A stretch of DNA of 64,000 bases from Streptomyces sp. NBC_01264 (lineage in GTDB: Bacteria > Actinomycetota > Actinomycetes > Streptomycetales > Streptomycetaceae): positions 6,696,001 to 6,760,000 of the forward strand of contig NZ_JAPEOX010000001.1 of NCBI RefSeq assembly GCF_026340675.1, written 5' to 3'. The translations under genes were made by a program, and so were the position numbers. Each line of letters begins with the position of its first letter. The first letter of the stretch is position 1. This document shows, in pieces, positions 35,715-43,960 of this stretch. The notes beneath the pieces were generated by a model, which was given only the letters and a program-made list of their open reading frames with translations, did no database searches and had not been told where the DNA came from.

Positions 35715-36335
35715 ATGGTGGCGGGTGAGGCACGTGCCGCGCGCAAGAACGCGCCGCCGCGCGAGGACGTACTGGTCGCCGCCATGGCCACCATCGCCGA
35801 ACGCGGCCTGGACGGTCTGACCATGGCCGGCCTGGGCCGTCAGGTCGGCATGAGCAGCGGCCACCTCCTCTACTACTTCCGCACCAAGGACGAGCTCCTG
35901 CTGCAGACCCTGGAGTGGAGCGAGGCGGCGCTCGGCACCCGCCGCCGCGCCCTGCTGTCCCGCCGCGGCCCGGCGCTCGAGCGCCTCCAGGCGTACGTGG
36001 ACCTGTACGTGCCCGAGGGCGCCCGGGATCCGCACTGGACCCTGTGGCTGGAGGTCTGGAACCGCTCGCAGAACGCGGGACCGGGGGAGCGGGAGCGCCA
36101 GGGGGCCATCGAGGGCGCCTGGCACCGCGACCTGGTGGCCCTGCTCGCCGAGGGCATCTCGCGCGGGGAGTTCCGCCCGGTCGACCCGGACCGATTCGCG
36201 GCCCGGCTGCGGGCCCTGCTCGACGGGTTCAGCATCCAGGTCGCCGTCGGCCTTCCCGGCATAGGGCGGGGCGACATCCTGGAGCACGTCGGCGAGTTCC
36301 TCGGCGAGGCGCTGACCCCGGGGGCCGGCGCCTGA
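35715..36335 (+). CDS. TetR-family regulator of the urease/agmatine deiminase unit
   Basis: This 206-residue TetR regulator has its helix-turn-helix over residues 18-62 (AAMATIAERGLDGLTMAGLG, RQVGMSSGHLLYYFRTKDEL), a common BetI/AcrR-like form. The C-terminal domain is helical and contains WLEVWNRSQN, as in BetI-type members. The ATG at 35715 follows GAGGAG by seven bases. It begins 33 bases after the deiminase stop on the same strand and is probably the last gene of ureAB-ureC-aguA, where it could sense a polyamine or other nitrogen compound. Its operator may be among the dyads before ureAB; that is inferred. Confidence 0.85.
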   Translation: MVAGEARAARKNAPPREDVLVAAMATIAERGLDGLTMAGLGRQVGMSSGHLLYYFRTKDELLLQTLEWSEAALGTRRRALLSRRGPALERLQAYVDLYVPEGARDPHWTLWLEVWNRSQNAGPGERERQGAIEGAWHRDLVALLAEGISRGEFRPVDPDRFAARLRALLDGFSIQVAVGLPGIGRGDILEHVGEFLGEALTPGAGA

Positions 36336-36446
36336 TCCGGCGGCCCCCGGCCCGGCCCGCGGACGACTCCTGCGACCCTCGGACCGACGTGACCGCATGC
36401 TGAGATCCCCGTCCACCCGCGGCATGCGGTATGGCAGACTGCCGAC

Positions 36447-36503
36447 GTGCCTGCTCAGCTCATGATTATGGACAGCAGCGCGCCGGTCCCCAGTGGCCGC
36501 TGA
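36447..36503 (+). CDS. candidate leader peptide upstream of cimA (18 aa)
   Basis: A GTG at 36447 (or an ATG at 36462) opens a short frame, VPAQLMIMDSSAPVPSGR, ending at TGA 36501-36503. No ribosome site precedes it, and it may be leaderless. The stop codon sits just after the 5' arm of a hairpin (GTGGCCGC 36493-36500 with GCGGCCAC 36526-36533, with CCGCG/CGCGG inside) and 54 bases before a U-tract terminator. The layout is that of an attenuator, but no run of Ile/Val/Leu codons is present. Confidence 0.5.
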   Translation: MPAQLMIMDSSAPVPSGR

Positions 36504-36556
36504 GCCGCGGAAGAACTTCGCGGAGGCGGCCACCGTGCCCCAGACCCGCGCGCAGA

Positions 36557-36582
36557 CCTCTCGCACCCGCGAGAGGTTTTTT
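36557..36582 (+). terminator. intrinsic terminator upstream of cimA, candidate attenuator
   Basis: CCTCTCGC (36557-36564) pairs with GCGAGAGG (36569-36576) around a 4-base loop, followed by six T residues. It lies 115 bases before cimA. It may simply end the TetR transcript, but its distance from that gene (222 bases) and the leader frame favour attenuation of cimA. Confidence 0.75.
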
Positions 36583-36697
36583 CGTTTTCCGGCCCAAACG
36601 TGCCGGGATCGGGCAGCGCGCGATGATGGGGGCAGTGGCGTCGGCCTGCCCGAGGGCGGGCATCCGGAACCACCCATCCGACAGGAGTCAGATCAGC

Positions 36698-38347
36698 ATG
36701 ACGACGACAGAGGCGACCGAGCCGACTGTGCCGGCTTCGGGCCCCGGCGATCCCGGCGGTGTGGAAGACGGGTTCCACGTCTTCGACACGACCCTGCGCG
36801 ACGGTGCCCAGCGTGAGGGCATCAACCTCACGGTCGCGGACAAGCTGACGATCGCCCGGCACCTGGACGACTTCGGGGTGGGGTTCATCGAGGGCGGCTG
36901 GCCCGGCGCCAACCCGCGCGACACGGAGTTCTTCTCGCGTGCCCGCGCGGAGATCGACTTCAAGCGCGCCCAGCTCGTCGCCTTCGGCGCGACCCGCCGG
37001 GCGGGCGGCTCGGCCGCCACCGACCCGCAGGTCCGCGCCCTGCTGGAATCCGGCGCCCCGGTGATCACCCTGGTCGCCAAGTCCCACGACCGGCACGTCG
37101 AACTCGCCCTGCGCACCACCCTCGACGAGAACCTGGAGATGGTCCGCGACACCGTCGCCCACCTGGTCTCCGAGGGCCGCCGGGTCTTCGTCGACTGCGA
37201 GCACTTCTTCGACGGCTACCGGGCCAACGCCGAGTACGCGAAGTCCGTCGTACGCGCCGCCCACGAGGCCGGCGCCGACGTCGTGGTCCTCTGCGACACC
37301 AACGGCGGCATGCTGCCCGCGCAGATCGCCGCGACCGTCGCGACCGTGCTGGCCGACACTGGCGCACGCCTGGGCATCCACGCCCAGGACGACACCGGCT
37401 GCGCCGTCGCCAACACGCTGGCCGCCGTGGACGCCGGCGCCACCCACGTGCAGTGCACCGCGAACGGCTACGGCGAGCGGGTCGGCAACGCCAACCTCTT
37501 CCCGGTCGTCGCCGCACTGGAGATCAAGTACGGCCGTACGGTCCTCCCGGCGGGCGCGCTCGCCGAGATGACCCGGATCTCGCACGCCATCGCCGAGGTC
37601 GTCAACCTCACCCCCTCCACGCACCAGCCCTACGTCGGCGTCTCCGCCTTCGCGCACAAGGCGGGCCTGCACGCCTCGGCCATCAAGGTCGACCCGGACC
37701 TGTACCAGCACATCGACCCCGCGCGGGTCGGCAACACCATGCGGATGCTCGTCTCCGACATGGCTGGCCGGGCCTCCATCGAGCTCAAGGGCAAGGAGCT
37801 CGGCGTCGACCTCGGCGGGGACCGCGCGCTGGTCTCCCGGGTGGTGGAGCGGGTCAAGGAGCGCGAGCTCCAGGGCTACACGTACGAGGCCGCCGACGCC
37901 TCCTTCGAGCTGCTGCTGCGCGCCGAGGCCGAGGGCCGGGCGCGCAAGTACTTCCGCATCGAGTCCTGGCGGGCCATCGTCGAGGACCGCCCCGACGGCA
38001 CGCACGCCAACGAGGCCACGGTGAAGCTGTGGGCCAAGGGCGAGCGGATCGTCGCCACGGCGGAGGGCAACGGCCCGGTCAACGCACTGGACCGCGCGCT
38101 GCGGGGCGCCCTGGAACGCTTCTACCCCCAGCTCGCGAAGTTCGAGCTGATCGACTACAAGGTCCGCATCCTGGAGGGCGCGCACGGCACGTCGTCCACG
38201 ACCCGCGTCCTGGTCACCACGACGGACGGCGCCCGCGAATGGAACACGGTCGGCGTGGCCCCGAACGTCATCGCGGCCTCCTGGCAGGCCTTGGAAGACG
38301 CCTTCACCTACGGCCTCCTGCACGCGGGCGTGGAGCCGGCGGAGTAG
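36698..38347 (+). CDS. cimA: citramalate synthase
   Basis: CimA condenses pyruvate and acetyl-CoA to (R)-citramalate, giving 2-oxobutyrate for isoleucine without threonine. The 549-residue product has the HMGL-type barrel (FDTTLRDGAQREGINLTVAD near residue 28, FIEGGWPGANPRD, DCEHFFDGYRANAEYA, LCDTNGGMLPAQI, HAQDDTGCAVANTLAAVDAG, QCTANGYGERVGNANL) and a C-terminal LeuA dimer/allosteric domain from about residue 410 that binds isoleucine. The segment EGGWPGANPRDTEFF separates CimA from LeuA. The ATG at 36698 follows AGGAG by ten bases; the longer open frame crosses the attenuator. It works with leuCD and leuB in the same window. Confidence 0.94.
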   Translation: MTTTEATEPTVPASGPGDPGGVEDGFHVFDTTLRDGAQREGINLTVADKLTIARHLDDFGVGFIEGGWPGANPRDTEFFSRARAEIDFKRAQLVAFGATRRAGGSAATDPQVRALLESGAPVITLVAKSHDRHVELALRTTLDENLEMVRDTVAHLVSEGRRVFVDCEHFFDGYRANAEYAKSVVRAAHEAGADVVVLCDTNGGMLPAQIAATVATVLADTGARLGIHAQDDTGCAVANTLAAVDAGATHVQCTANGYGERVGNANLFPVVAALEIKYGRTVLPAGALAEMTRISHAIAEVVNLTPSTHQPYVGVSAFAHKAGLHASAIKVDPDLYQHIDPARVGNTMRMLVSDMAGRASIELKGKELGVDLGGDRALVSRVVERVKERELQGYTYEAADASFELLLRAEAEGRARKYFRIESWRAIVEDRPDGTHANEATVKLWAKGERIVATAEGNGPVNALDRALRGALERFYPQLAKFELIDYKVRILEGAHGTSSTTRVLVTTTDGAREWNTVGVAPNVIAASWQALEDAFTYGLLHAGVEPAE

Positions 38348-38474
38348 TCCGCGGCGGCCGTCCCGCCGTGCTCCGGCCGGTGGGACGGCAGGGCGGGACG
38401 GCGGGGTGGTGGGCCGCGGTAGGTCTTATGTCCTACTCACACAGGATTGCACCCGTTCGGGTAGCGTCATGGAT

Positions 38475-39857
38475 ATGAGGACCAGGCTTATATCCGTACG
38501 TATGGGATCGCTGCTGGCCGCTCTGCTGCTGGCGCTGTGCGCGGCCGCGCTGCTGACCGCCCCGCGGGCCTCGGCCGCCGACGGGACCGGCACCGTCGCG
38601 GAGGCACTCAAGAAGGGCCCGGTCTACGTGGACCCCCGCGCCGAGGCGCAGCTGTCGCCCGCGCAGGCGGACGCGCTCGCGAAGAAGATCAAGGACGCCG
38701 GGAAGCCGGTGTTCGTGGCCGTGCTCCCGGCCACCGCCGAGTTCCCGGCCGAGAGCGTGCTGAAGACGGTCCGTACCGAGACCGGGATCACCGGGCTCTA
38801 CGCGATCCGGCTCGGGGAGGGCTTCAACGCCGGTGCCGACCGGGCCGTCATGCCGAACAACGCGGTCCGGAACCTGGTCGACGCGGTCAAGGCGGGCGGG
38901 GCCGTCGACGCGAACACCGAGATCAACAACTTCGTGGACCAGGCCCTCGCCCAGGCCAAGGGCAAGGCCCCCGCCTCCTGGGGCGGCGCGGCGGCCGACA
39001 GCGGCGCCCCGGTGGGCGCCCTGATCGGGCTCGGCGTGGTGGCCGCCGTCGGTGGTGGCGGTGCGTACGCGCTGGTCAAGCGGAACCGCAAGAAGAAGGA
39101 AGAGCTCCGGCGCGAGTCCGTCGCCCGGCTGAGCGTGGTCGTCGACGAGGACATCACGGCCTTCGGCGAGGAGCTGGAGCGCCTCGACTTCCACCCCGGA
39201 GAGCCCGGCGCCGACGACGCCATGCGCGCGGACTACGAGCAGGGCCTCGACTCGTACGAGAAGGCCAAGCAGATCATGTCCTCCGTGCAGTACCCGGAGG
39301 AGGTCAAGGGGGTCACCCAGGCGCTGGAGGACGGCCGGTACGCCCTGGCCCGCCTCGACGCCCGCCGGGAGGGCCGTCCGCTGCCCGAGCGGCGCGCGCC
39401 CTGCTTCTTCGACCCGCGCCACGGCCCGAGCACCGAGGACGCCGACTGGGCCCCGGCGGGCGGGGCCGCCCGTACGGTCCCGGTCTGCGCGGCGGACGCC
39501 GTCCGGCTGCGCGACGGCCAGGACCCGGCGGTCCGCACCGTCGACACCGAGCACGGTCCGCGCCCCTACTACGACGCCGGCCCGGCGTACGGTCCCTGGG
39601 CCGGCGGCTACTTCGGCGGGGGCATGCTGCCCGGCCTGCTGATGGGCACGATGCTCGGATCGATGATGTCCAGTCCGGCCTACGCCTCCGACTTCGGCGG
39701 CGGCAACGGATTCGACGGCGGTGGCTTCGGCGGGGGCGACGTCTCCGGGGCCGACTTCAACCCGTCCGACTTCGACGGCGGCGGTTTCGGCGGCGGGGAC
39801 TTCGGCGGTGGAGGAGGCTTCGACGGCGGAGGCGGGTTCGGCGGGGGCGACTTCTAG
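38475..39857 (+). CDS. TPM-domain membrane protein with Gly-rich tail
   Basis: The 460-residue product has a signal sequence (about residues 1-35, MGSLLAALLLALCAAALL then ASAAD). A TPM-like extracellular domain follows (about 40-165, VYVDPRAEAQLSPAQADALA; KPVFVAVLPA), then one membrane helix (ALIGLGVVAAVGGGGAYALV near 180) with KRNRKKKEE after it. A helical cytoplasmic region ends in a long Gly/Phe/Asp-rich repeat tail (GGGFGGGDF and variants). TPM proteins are poorly understood and some are linked to photosystem or membrane protein turnover. A TAGCGT -10 box eight bases before the ATG at 38475 suggests leaderless translation; an ATG at 38469 is the alternative. Confidence 0.8.
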   Translation: MRTRLISVRMGSLLAALLLALCAAALLTAPRASAADGTGTVAEALKKGPVYVDPRAEAQLSPAQADALAKKIKDAGKPVFVAVLPATAEFPAESVLKTVRTETGITGLYAIRLGEGFNAGADRAVMPNNAVRNLVDAVKAGGAVDANTEINNFVDQALAQAKGKAPASWGGAAADSGAPVGALIGLGVVAAVGGGGAYALVKRNRKKKEELRRESVARLSVVVDEDITAFGEELERLDFHPGEPGADDAMRADYEQGLDSYEKAKQIMSSVQYPEEVKGVTQALEDGRYALARLDARREGRPLPERRAPCFFDPRHGPSTEDADWAPAGGAARTVPVCAADAVRLRDGQDPAVRTVDTEHGPRPYYDAGPAYGPWAGGYFGGGMLPGLLMGTMLGSMMSSPAYASDFGGGNGFDGGGFGGGDVSGADFNPSDFDGGGFGGGDFGGGGGFDGGGGFGGGDF

Positions 39858-39887
39858 CCGCCCCCGGCCCGCGGCGTGGAACCGGCC

Positions 39888-40496
39888 TCAGGCCTGCTTG
39901 ATCGCCGAGATGTCGAAGGTCAGCTTCACCTTGTCGCTGACCATCACGCCGCCCGTCTCCAGGGCCGCGTTCCAGGTCAGACCCCAGTCGGAGCGCAGGA
40001 TCTCGGCGGAGCCCTCGAAGCCGATGCGCTCGTTGCCGTAGACGTCGGTGGCCGAGCCGCCGAACTCCAGGTCGATGGAGAGCGGGCGCGTGACGTCCTT
40101 GATGGTCAGCTCGCCGGTGATGCGGTACGTGTCGCCGCCGAGCTGCCGCGCCTCGGTGGAGCGGAAGGTCATCAGCGGGAAGGTCTCCGCGTCGAAGAAG
40201 TCCCCGCCGCGCAGGTGGCCGTCGCGGTCGGCGATGCCGGTGTCGACGGAGGCGATCTTGACGTCGATGGTGGCGGTGGACCGGGACGGGTCGGTGCCGT
40301 CCAGCCGCAGGGAGCCCTCGTGATCGGCGAAGGTGCCGCGCACGTTGGTCACCATCGCGTGGCGGACGGTGAAGCCGATGCTGCTGTGGGAGGCGTCGAT
40401 GACGTAGTCGCCGGTGAGCGCGGCGAGGGCCGGGTCCACGTCGAGGGTGGCGACGGCGGTGGTGGTGTCCTGGGCGCGGCGGGTGAAGAGACCCAT
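39888..40496 (-). CDS. YceI-family protein (lipocalin-like isoprenoid-binding)
   Basis: This 202-residue YceI protein binds polyisoprenoid or other amphipathic molecules in a beta-barrel. The motifs IDASHSSIGFTVRHAMVTNVRG near residue 35 (split), DVKIASVDTGIADRDGHLRG, FPLMTFRSTEARQL and the C-terminal DVKLTFDISAIK-like end (KVKLTFDISAI) are typical. It lacks a signal peptide and so is cytoplasmic, unlike E. coli YceI. The ATG at 40496 follows AAGGAGAACGCC. Two GTTnAAATTTCAAC palindromes just upstream suggest MarR-type control, although no marR gene lies next to it. Confidence 0.88.
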   Translation of the reverse strand: MGLFTRRAQDTTTAVATLDVDPALAALTGDYVIDASHSSIGFTVRHAMVTNVRGTFADHEGSLRLDGTDPSRSTATIDVKIASVDTGIADRDGHLRGGDFFDAETFPLMTFRSTEARQLGGDTYRITGELTIKDVTRPLSIDLEFGGSATDVYGNERIGFEGSAEILRSDWGLTWNAALETGGVMVSDKVKLTFDISAIKQA

Positions 40497-40546
40497 GGCG
40501 TTCTCCTTGGTAAGAGTGCCGCTCGATGTCCGGCACTCGGTGACTC

Positions 40547-40597
40547 GTTGAAATTTCAACAAGAACGACGCTAGACCCATTCCGTTCAAATTTCAAC
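40547..40597. promoter_or_regulatory. two tandem palindromes upstream of the YceI gene
   Basis: GTTGAAATTTCAAC (40547-40560, perfect palindrome) and GTTCAAATTTCAAC (40584-40597, one mismatch) lie 37 bases apart. They match the style of MarR-family operators and flank the expected YceI promoter on the minus strand. Confidence 0.65.
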
Positions 40598-40822
40598 CTC
40601 CCACGCTCTTGTGGGTGGCTTGGATGTCTTGACGGCATCTTGGTGACGCCTTGGCGGCCGCTTGGGGGAGCGGATTGTGGAGACCCCACAAAGGACTAAC
40701 GTCCTGCCTGGTGGGACGGGCTGCCCCCGCAGTGGTTCTGTCCGGCCCGGACAGCGGAACAGACCCGACACTGTGTGGATTCGACGGAGGGTTTTTCCGG
40801 TCCGGCTTCGTAAGGTCATTAC

Positions 40823-42406
40823 ATGACCGTTGTGGACCAGATTCCGAGCGAGCCGACGGACGCCCGCGGACGCGTGGCCGAACTGCACGACCTGCGCGAG
40901 CAGGCGCGGCGCGGCCCGAGCGACCGGGCGACCGAAGCGCAGCATGCCAAGGGCAAGCTCACCGCCCGCGAGCGGATCGCGTTGCTGCTCGACGAGGGTT
41001 CCTTCAAGGAGGTCGAGCAGCTGCGTCGCCACCGGGCGACCGGGTTCGGCCTGGAGGCCAAGAAGCCCTACACCGACGGTGTCATCACCGGTTGGGGCAC
41101 GGTCGAGGGCCGTACGGTCTTCGTCTACGCGCACGACTTCCGCATCTTCGGCGGCGCCCTGGGCGAGGCCCACGCCACGAAGATCCACAAGATCATGGAC
41201 ATGGCCATCGCGGCCGGTGCCCCGCTGGTCTCCCTCAACGACGGCGCCGGCGCCCGTATCCAGGAGGGCGTCTCGGCGCTCGCCGGCTACGGCGGCATCT
41301 TCCAGCGCAACACCAAGGCCTCGGGCGTCATCCCGCAGATCTCGGTGATGCTGGGCCCCTGCGCCGGCGGCGCGGCCTACTCCCCGGCACTGACGGACTT
41401 CGTGTTCATGGTCCGGGAGACCTCGCAGATGTTCATCACCGGCCCGGACGTGGTCCGCGCGGTGACCGGCGAGGAGATCACCCAGAACGGCCTCGGCGGC
41501 GCGGACGTGCACGCCGAGACCTCGGGCGTCGCGCACTTCGCGTACGACGACGAGGAGACCTGCATCTCCGAGGTCCGCTACCTCATCACGATGCTGCCCT
41601 CCAACAACCGCGAGAACCCCCCGGTCCACGAGACCACCGACCCGGCCGACCGCCGCTCCGACGTGCTGCTCGACCTCGTGCCCGCCGACGGCAACCGCCC
41701 GTACGACATGCTCAAGGTCATCGAGGAGCTCGTCGACGAGGGCGACGTCCTGGAGATCCACGAGCGCTGGGCCCGCAACATCATCTGCGCGCTGGCGCGG
41801 ATGGACGGCCAGGTCGTCGGCATCGTCGCCAACCAGCCCGGCCACCTCGCCGGCGTCCTGGACATCCACGCCTCCGAGAAGGCGGCGCGCTTCGTCCAGC
41901 TCTGCGACGCCTTCAACATCCCGATCATCACCCTCCTGGACGTCCCCGGCTTCCTGCCGGGCGTCGACCAGGAGCACGGCGGCATCATCCGCCACGGCGC
42001 GAAGCTGCTGTACGCGTACTGCAACGCGACCGTGCCGCGGATCTCGCTGATCCTGCGCAAGGCCTACGGCGGTGCGTACATCGTCATGGACTCCCAGTCC
42101 ATCGGCGCCGACCTCACCTACGCCTGGCCGACCAACGAGATCGCCGTGATGGGCGCCGAGGGCGCCGCCAACGTCATCTTCCGCAAGCAGATCGCGGACG
42201 CCGAGGACCCCGAGGCCATGCGTGCGCGCATGGTCAAGGAGTACAAGGCAGAGCTGATGCACCCTTACTACGCGGCCGAGCGAGGCCTCGTCGACGACGT
42301 GATCGACCCCGCCGAAACGCGCGAGGTCCTCGTCGCCGCCCTCGCGATGCTCCGCAACAAGCACGCCGATCTGCCGTCGCGCAAGCACGGCAACCCGCCC
42401 CAGTAG
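40823..42406 (+). CDS. accB: acyl-CoA (acetyl/propionyl-CoA) carboxylase beta subunit
   Basis: This 527-residue carboxyltransferase moves the carboxyl group from biotin to acetyl-CoA, propionyl-CoA or butyryl-CoA. The two crotonase-like halves are clear: GKLTARERIALLLDEGSF, GAPLVSLNDGAGARIQEGV, MLGPCAGGAAYSPALTDFVF near residue 175 (oxyanion Gly-Gly), and in the second half VDQEHGGIIRHGAKLLYAY with LRKAYGGAYIVMDS. In Streptomyces this AccB works with the biotinylated AccA subunit and the small AccE. It supplies malonyl-CoA for fatty acid and polyketide synthesis and methylmalonyl-CoA. An inverted repeat GGTCAT/ATGACC overlaps the ATG at 40823, with AAGG as a weak ribosome site. Confidence 0.95.
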   Translation: MTVVDQIPSEPTDARGRVAELHDLREQARRGPSDRATEAQHAKGKLTARERIALLLDEGSFKEVEQLRRHRATGFGLEAKKPYTDGVITGWGTVEGRTVFVYAHDFRIFGGALGEAHATKIHKIMDMAIAAGAPLVSLNDGAGARIQEGVSALAGYGGIFQRNTKASGVIPQISVMLGPCAGGAAYSPALTDFVFMVRETSQMFITGPDVVRAVTGEEITQNGLGGADVHAETSGVAHFAYDDEETCISEVRYLITMLPSNNRENPPVHETTDPADRRSDVLLDLVPADGNRPYDMLKVIEELVDEGDVLEIHERWARNIICALARMDGQVVGIVANQPGHLAGVLDIHASEKAARFVQLCDAFNIPIITLLDVPGFLPGVDQEHGGIIRHGAKLLYAYCNATVPRISLILRKAYGGAYIVMDSQSIGADLTYAWPTNEIAVMGAEGAANVIFRKQIADAEDPEAMRARMVKEYKAELMHPYYAAERGLVDDVIDPAETREVLVAALAMLRNKHADLPSRKHGNPPQ

Positions 42407-42429
42407 AAGCCGAAGGAGAACCGCCACCG

Positions 42430-42621
42430 ATGAGCACCGACACTCTTCTGCGCGTCGAGAAGGGCAACGCCGAGCCCGAGGAGCTGGCCGCGATCACCGC
42501 GATCCTGCTCGCCCGCGCCGCCGCGACCCCCGAGGCCGCCACCATCCCCCGCTCCCAGGCCGGCTGGCGCCGCCTGGAGCGCACCCCCGGCTTCCGCGGC
42601 CCGCGCAGCTGGCAGGGCTAG
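42430..42621 (+). CDS. accE: acyl-CoA carboxylase epsilon subunit
   Basis: The ATG at 42430, with AAGGAGAAC upstream, opens a 63-codon gene 23 bases after accB. The product is a small protein with an N-terminal MSTDTLLRVEKGNAEPEELA, a helix (AAITAILLARAAATPE) and a basic C-terminus (GWRRLERTPGFRGPRSW). This is the pattern of the AccE epsilon subunit that stabilises and stimulates actinobacterial carboxylase complexes. PEELAA-ITAILLAR is the family's best-conserved part. It is co-transcribed with accB, and a strong terminator follows. Confidence 0.88.
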   Translation: MSTDTLLRVEKGNAEPEELAAITAILLARAAATPEAATIPRSQAGWRRLERTPGFRGPRSWQG

Positions 42622-42648
42622 TACACCGAGCCCCGCGGCACCACGTGA

Positions 42649-42684
42649 AAGGCCCCCCGCACTCCTCGGAGTGCGGGGGGCCTT
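42649..42684. terminator. strong hairpin between accE and the conservon
   Basis: AAGGCCCCCCGCACTCC (42649-42665) and GGAGTGCGGGGGGCCTT (42668-42684) form a perfect 17-bp stem with a 2-base loop, between the convergent ends of accE and cvnD. It probably ends both transcripts. Confidence 0.9.
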
Positions 42685-42702
42685 CGCGTACGACCGGGAC
42701 GG

Positions 42703-43290
42703 CTACCGCAGGCGGGCCATGAGGGCGTGCTCGACCAGGGTGATGAGCGCGCTCTTGGCGTCCGCGCGGTGGCGGGCGTCGGTGGTGATGATGGGTGCGT
42801 CCGGGCCGATCTGCAGGGCCTCGCGGACTTCCTCCGGGGTGTACGGCTGGTGCCCGTCGAAGCCGTTGAGGGCGATGACGAACGGCAGGCCGCTGTTCTC
42901 GAAGTAGTCGACGGCGGGGAAGCAGTCGGCGAGACGGCGGGTGTCGACGAGGACGACGGCGCCGATCGCACCGCGGACCAGGTCGTCCCACATGAACCAG
43001 AAGCGGTCCTGACCGGGGGTACCGAAGAGGTACAGGATCAGGTCCTGGTCCAGGGTGATGCGGCCGAAGTCCATGGCGACCGTGGTGGTCGTCTTGTCCC
43101 CGGTGTGGGTCAGGTCGTCGATGCCGGCGGAGGCGCTCGTCATGACGGCCTCGGTGCGCAGGGGGTTGATCTCGGAGACGGCGCCGACGAACGTGGTCTT
43201 GCCCACGCCGAAGCCGCCCGCCACCACGATCTTCGCGGAGGTGGTGGAGCGAGCAGGAGCCGCTCCGCCGTTAGAGCTTGCGAAGTCCAC
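42703..43290 (-). CDS. cvnD2: conservon small GTPase-like protein CvnD (second conservon)
   Basis: This 195-residue ATP/GTP-binding protein is the D member of a conservon. G1 is GGFGVGKTTFVGAVSE near residue 26, G3 is LYLFGTPGQDRFWFMWDDLV near 90, and G4 is ALNGFDG near 140 with the expected Asp. It resembles MglA/Ras-type switches but has no lipid anchor site. CvnD is thought to be signalled through CvnA, B and C at the membrane. The GTG at 43290 overlaps the end of cvnC by 20 bases. The protein differs from the D protein at 47917 at only four of 195 positions. The number 2 is assigned by remembered S. coelicolor order. Confidence 0.92.
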   Translation of the reverse strand: MDFASSNGGAAPARSTTSAKIVVAGGFGVGKTTFVGAVSEINPLRTEAVMTSASAGIDDLTHTGDKTTTTVAMDFGRITLDQDLILYLFGTPGQDRFWFMWDDLVRGAIGAVVLVDTRRLADCFPAVDYFENSGLPFVIALNGFDGHQPYTPEEVREALQIGPDAPIITTDARHRADAKSALITLVEHALMARLR

Positions 43291-43867
43291 TGAGCACCCT
43301 TTCGAGCAGTGTCACGTCTGGCTGGCCGCCGGCGGACTCGTCGCCGCCGGGCTGGTGGATGGCTACGAGGCCCGCCTCCGCCAGGTCGGCGACGAGGATC
43401 CGGGCTACGCCAAGAGGAATGGAAAGAAGTGCCGAGATCTCCGCGACGGATTTGATCTCCTGGCACAGGAGGCAGATGCGCTGGTGCTCGGGCAACTGCC
43501 CTTGCAGCCGCGCGGGATCGGCCGTGGTGCTGACCAGTGCCTCGATGGCGAGCTGATAGCGCGGACGGGTCCGGCCACCGGTCATCGCGTACGGGCGCAC
43601 CAGCGGGTTGTGCGCCTGCGGAGCCTGCGGGCGCCCGCCGCGCGGAGGCTGCTGCGGGGGGCGGTAGGACTGCCCGGGCTGCTGCGGCCGGCCGTACGGC
43701 TGCTGCGGCTGCTGGTAGGGCTGCCGCTGGTACGGCTGCCCCGAGGCGGGGTCGTGCTCCGGCGCGGGCCGGTTGCTGGGAGCGGAAGGGAAGTTGAAGC
43801 GGTTCTGGTCGTGCCCACCCTGCGGCTGCTGCGCGCCGCCATAGGGATGTCCTCCGGGTGTTGTCAC
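43271..43867 (-). CDS. cvnC2: conservon protein CvnC (DUF742), second conservon
   Basis: The 198-residue product has a long disordered N-terminus rich in Gln, Pro, Tyr and Gly (residues 1-85), with QPYQRQPYQQPQQPYGRPQQ as its core. The DUF742 domain follows: NPLVRPYAMTGGRTRPRYQL, the LPEHQRICLLCQEIKSVAEI helix-turn-helix-like part (CxxC), ALLSIPLGVARILVADLAEAG, and the VTLLERVLSGLRKL end. DUF742 proteins are the C members of conservons and may carry a winged helix. The GTG at 43867 follows GGAGGAGG. The DUF742 domain is almost the same as in the sister conservon, whereas the N-terminus is not. Confidence 0.92.
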   Translation of the reverse strand: MTTPGGHPYGGAQQPQGGHDQNRFNFPSAPSNRPAPEHDPASGQPYQRQPYQQPQQPYGRPQQPGQSYRPPQQPPRGGRPQAPQAHNPLVRPYAMTGGRTRPRYQLAIEALVSTTADPARLQGQLPEHQRICLLCQEIKSVAEISALLSIPLGVARILVADLAEAGLVAIHQPGGDESAGGQPDVTLLERVLSGLRKL

Positions 43868-43960
43868 GTTTCCTCCTCCGACTCCAAGTACGCAGTACTC
43901 CCTGTGGAACCGCGCCACCGCACCCTATGGTGCAGTGACGCGAAACGCACTGCCTGTCTG

